Below are positions 24,859-33,235 of a DNA stretch of 64,000 nt, piece by piece. The notes under the pieces are model-generated. The model was given only the letters and a program-made list of their open reading frames with translations. It was not told the DNA's origin and searched no databases. This DNA is from Streptomyces qaidamensis (GTDB lineage: Bacteria > Actinomycetota > Actinomycetes > Streptomycetales > Streptomycetaceae), in NCBI RefSeq assembly GCF_001611795.1, contig NZ_CP015098.1, positions 2,914,001 to 2,978,000 on the forward strand, read 5' to 3'. Position numbers and translations under genes: made by a program. Each line of letters opens with the position of its first letter. The stretch's first letter is position 1.

Positions 24859-26307
24859 ATGGGGATAGTCGCCGGGTTGGACAGTTCACCCGATTTCACT
24901 CGTATCGTCGTCTGTGACTCGGACACCGGAGCCGTGCTCAGGCAGGGATATGCACCGCATCCGGTGGAGAGCCCCGCGGGCGGCGGCCGGCCGTCGGACG
25001 TCGATCCGCAGGCGTGGCTGCTCTCTCTGGGCGAGGCCGCGGGCGGTGGGCTGCTCGAAGGTGTGCAGGCGATCGGTGTCTCGGCCCAGCAGAACGCCGT
25101 CGTGCCGCTGGACGCGCAGGGCAACACCGTGCGGCCGGCGATGGTCGGCGGCGACAAGCGGACGCAGGTCGCCGCGGCCGACCTGGTCGACGCGCTCGGC
25201 GGGCGTGAGGCGTGGGCGCAGGCCGTGGGCTGTGTACCGCAGGCCGCGCAGCCCGTCACGAAGCTGCGCTGGATGGCCCGGACCGAGCCGGAGAACGCGC
25301 AGCGCACCGCGATCCTCCTCCAGGCGCACGACTGGCTGGTGTGGCAACTGCTGGGCCGGCCGGTCAGGAGGACCACCGACCGGGGCGGGGCGTCCGGCAC
25401 CGGCTACTGGTCGGCGGCGACCGGCGGCTACCGGCCCGACCTCGTGGAGCTGGCGCTCGGGCACCAGGTGATGCTGCCGGAGGTGATCGGTCCGGCGGAC
25501 GCGGCCGGTACGACGCCGGAGGGGCTGCTGATCTCCGTCGGCACCGGCGAGACCATGGCGGCGGCGTTCGGTCTCGGCATCGGCCTCGGCGACGCGGTGG
25601 TGTCGCTGGGCGCGTCCGGGTCCGTGATGGCCGTGCACCCCGAGGCCCTGGTCGACGGGTCGGGCATGATCACCGCGCTCGCGGACGCGACCGGCATGCA
25701 CCTGCCCGTCGTCACCACGCTGAACGCCGTACGGACCCTGCGCGGGGCCGCCGAGCTGCTGGGGCTGCCCGATCTGGAGAGCCTGTCCGACCTCGCGATG
25801 AAGTCGACGCCCGGGTCGCACGGGCTGGTGCTGCTTCCCTATCTGGAGGGCGAGCGGACGCCGAACCTGCCGCACACGGCCGGGACCCTGGCCGGGCTGC
25901 GGCGCGAGTCGATGAAGGCGGAGCACCTGGCGCGGGCCGCGTTCGAGGGGATGCTGTGCGGGCTCGCGGACGCGCTGGACGTGCTGCGCGGCCGGGGCGT
26001 GGACGTGCGGCGCGTGTTCCTGCTCGGGCAGGCCGCCGAACTGCCCGCCGTGCAGGCGGCGGCGCCCATGCTGTTCGGGACGCAGGTCGTGGTGCCGCAG
26101 CCGGCGGACTACGCGGCGATCGGCGCCGCCCGTCAGGCGGCCTGGGCGCTCGGGGCGTCGCAGGGCACGCTCGACGTGCGGAACCCGCCGGTCTGGCAGG
26201 GCGCGGTGGCGCAGGTGCTGGACCCCGGGGACGAACTGGCCGTGGGGCAGGCGGTGCGGCAGCAGTTCGTCGCGGTGCGGGAGCAGACGCATCCCGGAGC
26301 CCTCTGA
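24859..26307 (+). CDS. FGGY-family carbohydrate kinase (xylulokinase-like)
   Basis: 482 residues. N-terminal ATPase fold MGIVAGLDSSPDFTRIVVCD, substrate loop GVSAQQNAVVPLD, then GGDKRTQVAAADLVDALGG, GASGTGYWSAATG with the probable catalytic region DLVELAL, and in the second domain LISVGTGETMAAAFG and LPYLEGERTPNLPHTAGTLA GL, the xylulokinase-type FGGY signature. It phosphorylates a sugar such as xylulose. The gene stands alone without an isomerase or transporter. ATG 24859 gives the conserved N-terminus but has little ribosome-binding sequence. Substrate is inferred. Confidence 0.85.
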   Translation: MGIVAGLDSSPDFTRIVVCDSDTGAVLRQGYAPHPVESPAGGGRPSDVDPQAWLLSLGEAAGGGLLEGVQAIGVSAQQNAVVPLDAQGNTVRPAMVGGDKRTQVAAADLVDALGGREAWAQAVGCVPQAAQPVTKLRWMARTEPENAQRTAILLQAHDWLVWQLLGRPVRRTTDRGGASGTGYWSAATGGYRPDLVELALGHQVMLPEVIGPADAAGTTPEGLLISVGTGETMAAAFGLGIGLGDAVVSLGASGSVMAVHPEALVDGSGMITALADATGMHLPVVTTLNAVRTLRGAAELLGLPDLESLSDLAMKSTPGSHGLVLLPYLEGERTPNLPHTAGTLAGLRRESMKAEHLARAAFEGMLCGLADALDVLRGRGVDVRRVFLLGQAAELPAVQAAAPMLFGTQVVVPQPADYAAIGAARQAAWALGASQGTLDVRNPPVWQGAVAQVLDPGDELAVGQAVRQQFVAVREQTHPGAL

Positions 26308-26416
26308 CCTTTGACCGCCTGTTGGGTTAATTCGGTTGAGGTAACACCGGTGGAGTGTTCGACGATAGGGGCCAGGGGCAACCAACCGCTCCGTCGCCCA
26401 CTCCGAGAGAAGCAGC

Positions 26417-28150
26417 GTGCTCATACGACTCCTGCGGACCTATCTCAGGCCCTACAAGAGACCCATCGCCCTGCTGGTGCTGCTGCAGTTCCTGCAGACC
26501 TGCGCCACGCTCTACCTGCCCACGCTGAACGCCGACATCATCGACCAGGGCGTCGTGAACGGCGACACCGGCTACATCCTGGGCTACGGCGGTCTGATGA
26601 TCGGCATCTCGCTGGTCCAGGTCGTGTGCAACATCGGTGCCGTGTACTACGGCGCCCGTACGGCCTCGGCGCTGGGACGGGACGTGCGCGGTGCCGTGTT
26701 CGACCGTGTGCAGTCGTTCTCCGCGCGTGAGGTGGGCCACTTCGGGGCGCCGTCGCTGATCACGCGGACGACGAACGACGTCCAGCAGGTGCAGATGCTG
26801 GCGCTGATGACGTTCACCCTGGTGGTGTCGGCGCCGATCATGTGCGCGGGCGGCATCGTGCTCGCGCTCGGTCTGGACGTGCCGCTGTCCGGGGTGCTGG
26901 TGGCGGTCGTGCCGGTGCTGGGCATCTGCGTGACGCTGATCGTGCGGCGGCTGCGGCCGCTGTTCCGGGCGATGCAGGAGCGGCTGGACTCGGTGAACCG
27001 GGTGCTGCGCGAGCAGATCACCGGCAACCGCGTGATCCGCGCCTTCGTCCGCGACGAGTACGAGCAGCAGCGCTTCCGGAAGGCCAACACCGATCTCACG
27101 GACTTCGCGCTGGGCACCGGCAACCTGCTCGCGCTGATGTTCCCGATCGTCATGACGGTGGTGAACCTGTCGTCGATCGCCGTGGTGTGGTTCGGAGCGC
27201 ACCGGATCGACAGCGGCGGGATGCAGATCGGTGACCTGACCGCGTTCCTGGCCTATCTGATGCAGATCGTCATGTCCGTGATGATGGCCACCTTCATGTT
27301 CATGATGGTGCCGCGCGCGGAGGTCTGCGCCGAGCGCATCCAGGAGGTGCTGGACACCTCCTCCAGTGTCGTGCCGCCGTCGGCGCCGGTGCGGGAGCTG
27401 CGCCGGCACGGGCATCTGGAGCTGCGCGGGGCGGGCTTCCGCTACCCGGGTGCCGAGGAGCCGGTGCTGCGCGCCGTCGACCTGGTGGCCCGGCCGGGTG
27501 AGACGACGGCCGTCATCGGCTCGACCGGCAGCGGCAAGTCCACCCTGCTCGGGCTGGTGCCGCGGCTGTTCGACGCGACCGACGGGCAGGTGCTCGTCGA
27601 CGGTGTCGAGGTCGCGGAGATCGATCCGAAGCTGCTCGCGAGGACCGTCGGGCTCGTGCCGCAGAAGCCGTACCTGTTCGCGGGGACCGTGGCGACCAAC
27701 CTGCGCTACGGCAATCCGGACGCCACCGACGAGGAGTTGTGGCACGCGCTGGAGGTGGCGCAGGCCAAGGACTTCGTGGAGCGGCTGGAGGGCGGTCTCG
27801 ACTCGCCGATCGCACAGGGCGGGACGAACGTCTCCGGCGGGCAGCGGCAGCGGCTCGCGATCGCCCGGACGCTGGTGCAGCGGCCCGAGATCTACCTCTT
27901 CGACGACTCCTTCTCCGCGCTCGACTACGCCACGGACGCCGCCCTGCGGGCCGCGCTCACCCAGGAGACCGCCGAGGCGACCGTGGTGATCGTCGCCCAG
28001 CGGGTGGCGACCATCCGGGACGCCGACCGGATCGTCGTCCTCGACGAGGGCCGGGTCGTCGGCACCGGGCGGCACCACGAGCTGATGGCGGACAACGAGA
28101 CCTACCGGGAGATCGTGCTCTCCCAGCTCACGGAAGCGGAGGCTGCCTGA
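26417..28150 (+). CDS. ABC exporter half-transporter A (degenerate Walker B Glu)
   Basis: 577 residues from GTG 26417, preceded by GAGAGAAGCAGC. Six N-terminal membrane helices (LLVLLQFLQTCATLYLPTLN and on), then the nucleotide-binding domain: Walker A GSTGSGKST, Q loop VPQKPYLF, signature NVSGGQRQR, Walker B IYLFDDSFSALD. The catalytic Glu after Walker B is Asp (DD instead of DE), so its own ATP site is weakened, as in heterodimeric exporters. The stop overlaps the next ATG (TGATG). Forms a heterodimer with the next gene product; substrate unknown. Confidence 0.92.
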   Translation: MLIRLLRTYLRPYKRPIALLVLLQFLQTCATLYLPTLNADIIDQGVVNGDTGYILGYGGLMIGISLVQVVCNIGAVYYGARTASALGRDVRGAVFDRVQSFSAREVGHFGAPSLITRTTNDVQQVQMLALMTFTLVVSAPIMCAGGIVLALGLDVPLSGVLVAVVPVLGICVTLIVRRLRPLFRAMQERLDSVNRVLREQITGNRVIRAFVRDEYEQQRFRKANTDLTDFALGTGNLLALMFPIVMTVVNLSSIAVVWFGAHRIDSGGMQIGDLTAFLAYLMQIVMSVMMATFMFMMVPRAEVCAERIQEVLDTSSSVVPPSAPVRELRRHGHLELRGAGFRYPGAEEPVLRAVDLVARPGETTAVIGSTGSGKSTLLGLVPRLFDATDGQVLVDGVEVAEIDPKLLARTVGLVPQKPYLFAGTVATNLRYGNPDATDEELWHALEVAQAKDFVERLEGGLDSPIAQGGTNVSGGQRQRLAIARTLVQRPEIYLFDDSFSALDYATDAALRAALTQETAEATVVIVAQRVATIRDADRIVVLDEGRVVGTGRHHELMADNETYREIVLSQLTEAEAA

Positions 28151-30078
28151 TGGCGGGGCCCATGGGGCGGATGATGGCGGGGGGCGGCCCCGACCAGCGC
28201 TCGCTGGACTTCAAGGGATCCGGCAAACGGCTCGTCGCACGGTTCCGGCCGGAGCGCGCGACCATCTGCGTGCTGCTGCTGTGCGTGGTGCTCAGCGTCG
28301 GCCTCAACGTCGTCGGGCCGAAGATCCTCGGCAAGGCGACCGACCTGGTCTTCGCGGGCCTCGTCGGACGGGGCATGCCGCAGGGGGCGAGCAAGGAGCA
28401 GGTCCTCGACTCCATGCGGCAGCGCGGGGACGGAGACGTCGCCGACATGCTGCGCAGCACCGACTTCACTCCCGGCGAGGGCATCGACTTCACGGCCGTG
28501 GGGCATGTGCTGCTGATCGCGCTGGTCGTGTTCACGGTGGCGGGGCTGCTGATGGCGGTGGCGACGCGGCTGGTGAACCGGGCCGTGAACCGGACCATGT
28601 TCCGGATGCGCGAGGACGTCCAGACGAAGCTGTCGCGGCTGCCGCTGTCGTACTTCGACAAGCGCCAGCGCGGTGAGGTGCTGTCCCGGGCGACGAACGA
28701 CATCGACAACATCGGGCAGACGCTCCAGCAGTCGATGGGGCAGCTCATCAACTCGGTGCTGACCATCATCGGCGTCCTCGCGATGATGTTCTACGTCTCC
28801 TGGATCCTCGCGCTGGTCGCGCTGGTGACCGTGCCGCTGTCGTTCGTCGTGGCCACGCGGGTGGGCAAGCGGTCGCAGCCGCACTTCGTGCAGCAGTGGC
28901 GCTCGACGGGGCAGTTGAACGCGCACATCGAGGAGATGTACACCGGGCACGCTCTGGTGAAGGTGTTCGGGCGTCAGGAGGAGTCGGCGCAGCAGTTCGC
29001 CGAGCAGAACGACGCGCTGTACGAGGCGGGATTCAAGGCGCAGTTCAACAGCGGGGTGATGCAGCCGCTGATGATGTTCGTGTCGAACCTCAACTACGTG
29101 CTGGTGGCGGTGGTGGGCGGGCTGCGGGTCGCCTCGGGCTCACTGTCGATCGGTGATGTGCAGGCCTTCATCCAGTACTCGCGGCAGTTCTCCATGCCAC
29201 TGACGCAGGTCGCCTCCATGGCGAACCTGGTGCAGTCGGGCGTCGCCTCCGCGGAGCGGGTCTTCGAGCTGCTCGACGCAGAGGAGCAGAGTGCCGATCC
29301 GGTGCCGGGCGTGCGGCCCGAGGAGCTGCGGGGGCTGGTGGCGCTGGAGCGCGTGGCGTTCCGCTACGACCCCGACAAGCCGCTCATCGAGGACCTGTCG
29401 CTCAAGGTCGAGCCCGGGCAGACGGTGGCCATCGTCGGACCGACGGGCGCCGGCAAGACGACGCTGGTGAACCTGCTGATGCGGTTCTACGACGTCACCG
29501 GCGGGCGCATCACCCTCGACGGGGTCGACATCGCGCGGATGTCCCGGGACGAACTGCGCGCCGGGATCGGCATGGTGCTGCAGGACACCTGGCTGTTCGG
29601 CGGCACGATCGCGGAGAACATCGCGTACGGCGCGTCCCGGGAGGTCACCCGCGGGGAGATCGAGGAAGCGGCCCGGGCGGCGCACGCGGACCGGTTCGTC
29701 CGGACGCTGCCGGACGGGTACGACACGGTGATCGACGACGAGGGGGCGGGGGTCAGCGCGGGTGAGAAGCAGCTCATCACCATCGCCCGGGCGTTCCTGT
29801 CCGACCCGGTGATCCTGGTGCTGGACGAGGCGACGAGCTCGGTCGACACGCGGACGGAGGTGCTGATCCAGAAGGCCATGGCGAAACTCGCGCACGGGCG
29901 TACGTCGTTCGTCATCGCCCACCGGCTGTCGACGATCCGGGACGCGGACGCGATTCTCGTGATGGAGAACGGGTCGATCGTGGAGCAGGGGGCGCACGAG
30001 GAGCTGCTGGCGGCGGGCGGGGCCTATGCGCGGCTGTACCAGGCACAGTTCGCGCAGGCGGTGGCCGAGGTCGACTGA
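28150..30078 (+). CDS. ABC exporter half-transporter B
   Basis: 642 residues starting at the ATG overlapping the previous stop. Membrane domain with an extended extracytoplasmic loop after helix 1 (GMPQGASKEQVLDSMRQRGD), then Walker A GPTGAGKTT, Q loop LQDTWLF, signature GVSAGEKQL (non-canonical for LSGGQ), Walker B ILVLDEATSSVD with the catalytic Glu. The canonical Walker motifs here pair with the canonical signature of the partner, leaving one active site per heterodimer. Ends with a dispersed repeat that may terminate transcription. Confidence 0.92.
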   Translation: MAGPMGRMMAGGGPDQRSLDFKGSGKRLVARFRPERATICVLLLCVVLSVGLNVVGPKILGKATDLVFAGLVGRGMPQGASKEQVLDSMRQRGDGDVADMLRSTDFTPGEGIDFTAVGHVLLIALVVFTVAGLLMAVATRLVNRAVNRTMFRMREDVQTKLSRLPLSYFDKRQRGEVLSRATNDIDNIGQTLQQSMGQLINSVLTIIGVLAMMFYVSWILALVALVTVPLSFVVATRVGKRSQPHFVQQWRSTGQLNAHIEEMYTGHALVKVFGRQEESAQQFAEQNDALYEAGFKAQFNSGVMQPLMMFVSNLNYVLVAVVGGLRVASGSLSIGDVQAFIQYSRQFSMPLTQVASMANLVQSGVASAERVFELLDAEEQSADPVPGVRPEELRGLVALERVAFRYDPDKPLIEDLSLKVEPGQTVAIVGPTGAGKTTLVNLLMRFYDVTGGRITLDGVDIARMSRDELRAGIGMVLQDTWLFGGTIAENIAYGASREVTRGEIEEAARAAHADRFVRTLPDGYDTVIDDEGAGVSAGEKQLITIARAFLSDPVILVLDEATSSVDTRTEVLIQKAMAKLAHGRTSFVIAHRLSTIRDADAILVMENGSIVEQGAHEELLAAGGAYARLYQAQFAQAVAEVD

Positions 30079-30132
30079 GTCGCGATCCGGGGGTGCCGCG
30101 TGGGTCGCGGGGCGGCTGCGAGCCGGGGGGCC

Positions 30133-30156
30133 GGTCGCGCAGTTCCCCGCGCCCCT
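30133..30156 (+). repeat. Dispersed Streptomyces intergenic repeat, copy 2
   Basis: GGTCGCGCAGTTCCCCGCGC followed by CCCT, the core shared with 38046-38070 and with the reverse complement of 24743-24768. It lies between the convergent ABC exporter and sigma factor genes. Confidence 0.6.
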
Positions 30157-30178
30157 CGGGTCGGAGCGCGGACCGGCG

Positions 30179-31513
30179 TCAGTCCAGATAGCCCCTCAGC
30201 TGATCGGCAAAGGCGTGGTCCCGCAGCTTGTTGAGGGTCTTCGACTCGATCTGCCGTATCCGTTCCCGCGTCACACCGAAGATGCGGCCTATCTCCTCCA
30301 GGGTGCGCGGGCGGCCGTCCGCCAGCCCGTAGCGGAGCTGCACCACCTTCCGCTCCCGCTCCCCCAGCGTCGACAGGACCGCCTCCAGATGCTCCCTGAG
30401 CAGCAGGAACGCCGCCGACTCGACGGGCGATGCCGCGTCGCCGTCCTCGATCAGATCACCGAGGGCGACGTCGTCCTCCTCGCCGACGGGCGCGTGCAGG
30501 GACACCGGCTCCTGGGCGAGGCGCAGAACCTCGCTGACCCGCTCCGGCGCGAGGTCCAGGTGGGCCGCGACCTCCTCCGGCGTCGGCTCGTAGCCCCGCT
30601 CCTGGAGCATGCGCCGCTGGACGCGGACGACCCGGTTGATGAGCTCCACCACGTGGACCGGGACCCGTATCGTGCGGGCCTGGTCGGCCAGGGCGCGGGA
30701 CATGGCCTGGCGGATCCACCACGTGGCGTACGTGGAGAACTTGTAGCCGCGGGCGTAGTCGAACTTCTCGACGGCCCTGATGAGGCCGAGGTTGCCCTCC
30801 TGGACGAGGTCCAGCATCGTCAGACCACGGCCGACGTAGCGCTTGGCCACCGACACGACCAGGCGCAGGTTCGCCTCGATGAGACGGCGCTTGGCCATGC
30901 GGCCCATCACGACGAGCCGGTCCAGGTCCACGGCGAGCTGGCTGTCCAGGTCGGGGGTGAGCCGCAGCTTCTCCTCGGCGAACAGGCCGGCCTCGACACG
31001 GCGGGCGAGTTCGACCTCCTCCGCGGCGGTCAGCAGGGGGATGCGGCCGATCTCCCGCAGGTACTGGCGGAACAGGTCCGAGGAGGGGCTTCCGGTCTCG
31101 GTGCGCAGGGGCGGCGGTTCGACGGCTTCGGGGACCTCGGCCGGCTCCACGGCACCGGCGGGCGGCTCCTCCGGCTCCGGTTCCGCCTCGGGGTGGTGCG
31201 CGGCGCGGCTCTGCGCCGGGACCGCGGACAGGGCGTCGGCCTCCGCGTCCGGCGCGGTCCCGTCGGCGCCGGGGGCGGCACCGGCGTCGGTCTGGGTGAG
31301 GGTCTGGGTCTGCACGGGGGCGACCTCCAGGATGATCGCTGCCAGGGGGTACGGCAGCGGTACTTCGGGGGCGGAGTCGACGGCCTCGCCGCTTTCCGTC
31401 CCGTACGGGATGAGCGGAACCACGGGGGTCTGGGACCCGTCGGTGACGGATCGGCCGCGCTCCGAGGACTCAGGCACCGGAACCCAGTGTGGGGTAAGAC
31501 ACATCGTCGCCAC
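30179..31513 (-). CDS. hrdA: Principal-type sigma-70 factor (HrdA-like)
   Basis: 444 residues if ATG 31513 is used. The N-terminal 140 residues are acidic and proline-rich, unlike HrdB. Then region 1.2 [22 protein letters not shown], region 2 [50 protein letters not shown], region 3 [20 protein letters not shown], region 4 [15 protein letters not shown] and the helix-turn-helix [20 protein letters not shown]. This is a group 1/2 sigma factor; position before dnaG matches S. coelicolor hrdA from memory. Later starts (ATG 31504, GTG at VTDGSQ) are possible, as no ribosome-binding site is clear. Confidence 0.85.
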   Translation of the reverse strand: MATMCLTPHWVPVPESSERGRSVTDGSQTPVVPLIPYGTESGEAVDSAPEVPLPYPLAAIILEVAPVQTQTLTQTDAGAAPGADGTAPDAEADALSAVPAQSRAAHHPEAEPEPEEPPAGAVEPAEVPEAVEPPPLRTETGSPSSDLFRQYLREIGRIPLLTAAEEVELARRVEAGLFAEEKLRLTPDLDSQLAVDLDRLVVMGRMAKRRLIEANLRLVVSVAKRYVGRGLTMLDLVQEGNLGLIRAVEKFDYARGYKFSTYATWWIRQAMSRALADQARTIRVPVHVVELINRVVRVQRRMLQERGYEPTPEEVAAHLDLAPERVSEVLRLAQEPVSLHAPVGEEDDVALGDLIEDGDAASPVESAAFLLLREHLEAVLSTLGERERKVVQLRYGLADGRPRTLEEIGRIFGVTRERIRQIESKTLNKLRDHAFADQLRGYLD

Positions 31514-31616
31514 GAGGGGCGTGCGATGACTTTTTGCTGCCGGTCCGTGACCGCGCGGTCGCCCCTCGTGGGAAACCCGGATGCCTCATGCGCCGCCGGT
31601 CTGCGACGATCATCCG

Positions 31617-32237
31617 ATGTCCGCTTCCCTGTACGAGTCGCATGTGACGGTCCGCTGCGCCGGCCCCGACGAGGTCGCCCGGCTGCGCCGCTGGGCGGCG
31701 GCGGGCGGGTTCAAGCTCACGCACATCGTGCTGGCCAGGGGCCGGATGCGCGACCAGCCGATGCTCACCCTGTGCGGTTCCGCGTCGTATGCCGAGGAGT
31801 TCCGACGGGCGCGGGAGGTGACCGCGCGCCTGCGGGCGGACGGCTTCGAACCTGTGCGCGTGAAGATCGAGTCGTCGCCGTGGGCGCCTGAGGTGCCGCG
31901 TCGGCCCTGCGCGGACGGACGGTACTTCGAGCACCATGTGAAGCTGCTGCTCGCTCCGGACGCGGACCTCGCGCGACTTACCGCCCGCGTGCTCCCGCAC
32001 GGCGCCCATCTGTCGTGGAACGCCCGGCGGGTCCGTGCGGGCGCACGGCACGAGCGGTTCGTGACCCAGCGGTGCCGCGGGGTGGACGCCGAGGGCGCGG
32101 GCCGGGAGCTGGAACGGCTGCTCACCGAGTTGGGCGGATACGAAGTGCTGGGCGTGGAGCGTGAGTTCGTCCTGCACGACAGTGATGTGTCGATGGACGA
32201 CGGATGGCTCGGGGAGCCGGTGGGGGTGTCGGGATGA
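31617..32237 (+). CDS. Unrecognised 206-residue protein coupled to AbiEii-like nucleotidyltransferase
   Basis: I do not recognise this family by name. The protein seems to consist of two related halves: YESHVTVRC...LRRWAAAGGFKLTHIVLARG (from residue 5) and YFEHHVKLLL...ARLTARVLPHGAHLSWNARR (from about 102), each a strand followed by a helix and a strand. A charged C-terminal end reads YEVLGVEREFVLHDSD. The stop overlaps the next ATG by four bases, so the two proteins are made together. The ATG at 31617 is chosen because homology-like sequence starts there; an upstream ATG at 31581 is possible. Possible partner or antitoxin-like subunit, by context only. Confidence 0.6.
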   Translation: MSASLYESHVTVRCAGPDEVARLRRWAAAGGFKLTHIVLARGRMRDQPMLTLCGSASYAEEFRRAREVTARLRADGFEPVRVKIESSPWAPEVPRRPCADGRYFEHHVKLLLAPDADLARLTARVLPHGAHLSWNARRVRAGARHERFVTQRCRGVDAEGAGRELERLLTELGGYEVLGVEREFVLHDSDVSMDDGWLGEPVGVSG

Positions 32238-33229
32238 AACAGTCGTGGCAGGGTTTCGGCTGGGCGAACACGGAGATTCCCCGTGAGCCCCTGGACGACG
32301 CCACCCGCAAGGCCCAGCAGCTGCCGAAGTCGCTCCGGCCGGTGCCGGGGGACGACGTGGTGCAGCTCCCGGTCTTCGACCCGGCCCTGAAGCACTACCA
32401 GAACGCCTACCGCGCCACCGACCCGCGCTTCGCCGACCCGACTCGGGGTGAGGCATGGCGAGCGGCCCGCCGCCGGGCCCTGCACCTGGTGCTGGCCGCG
32501 ATCGCCGACTCGGAGTGGGTGGACTCGCTGGTACTGCGGGGCAGCGTGCTGATGTCGGTGTGGTTCGGCGGCGCCGCCCGCGAACCCGGGGACCTGGACT
32601 TCGTCGTCGTACCGCCGGCCTGGCGGATCGACGACGGGCGTACGGACCGGATGCTGACCGGGATCGCAGAGGCCGCACAGACGCTGGCCGACGCCCGCGG
32701 GCGCGAGGTCGGGATCTCGGCCCGGGGCGCGGTGGCCGAGGACATCTGGAGCTACGAGCGGGTGCCGGGCCGTCGGATGCTGCTGCCCTGGAGCGCGCCG
32801 GGGCTGCCCGGCGGGCACGTCCAGCTCGACTTCGTCTTCAACGAGCGGTTGCCCGAGGAACCCGAGCCGGTCGAGCTGCCGGGCGGCGCGATCGTGCAGG
32901 CCGCGACGCCGGAGCTGTCGCTGGCGTGGAAGCTGATGTGGTTGATCAACGACACGTACGCGCAGGGCAAGGACCTGTACGACGCCGTGCTCCTGGCCGA
33001 GCGGCATCCGCTGCGCCGGGAGCTGCTGCACGAGGTGTTCCGGCTGTCCGGCGAGTGGCCGTACCCGTACCGCGAGAAGATCGTCCTGGAGCACGTGGTG
33101 GAGGCGGTCGGGTATGTGGAGTGGAACCACTTCGTCACGGAGTATCCGCAGTTCAGGAACGACGAGCGGGCGTTCGCCGACCGGTTGGTGCGGGCCGTGA
33201 CCCCGACGTTCGAGGAGAGCGGGGCCTGA
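32234..33229 (+). CDS. AbiEii-like nucleotidyltransferase
   Basis: 331 residues. Nucleotidyltransferase core LVLRGSVLMSVWFGGAAREP GDLDFVV gives the GS and DxD metal site; a third acidic residue is in HVQLDFVFNE. The C-terminal motif SLAWKLMWLINDTYAQGKDL YDAVLL matches the K...R...KDLYD element of the AbiEii/AbiGii toxin family. Members transfer nucleotides to RNA (for example tRNA) in abortive-infection or toxin-antitoxin systems. The usual AbiEi winged-helix antitoxin is absent; the coupled upstream gene is unrelated. Converges on dnaG, six bases apart. Fold is confident; toxicity is not. Confidence 0.78.
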   Translation: MKQSWQGFGWANTEIPREPLDDATRKAQQLPKSLRPVPGDDVVQLPVFDPALKHYQNAYRATDPRFADPTRGEAWRAARRRALHLVLAAIADSEWVDSLVLRGSVLMSVWFGGAAREPGDLDFVVVPPAWRIDDGRTDRMLTGIAEAAQTLADARGREVGISARGAVAEDIWSYERVPGRRMLLPWSAPGLPGGHVQLDFVFNERLPEEPEPVELPGGAIVQAATPELSLAWKLMWLINDTYAQGKDLYDAVLLAERHPLRRELLHEVFRLSGEWPYPYREKIVLEHVVEAVGYVEWNHFVTEYPQFRNDERAFADRLVRAVTPTFEESGA

Positions 33230-33235
33230 CCCGGC

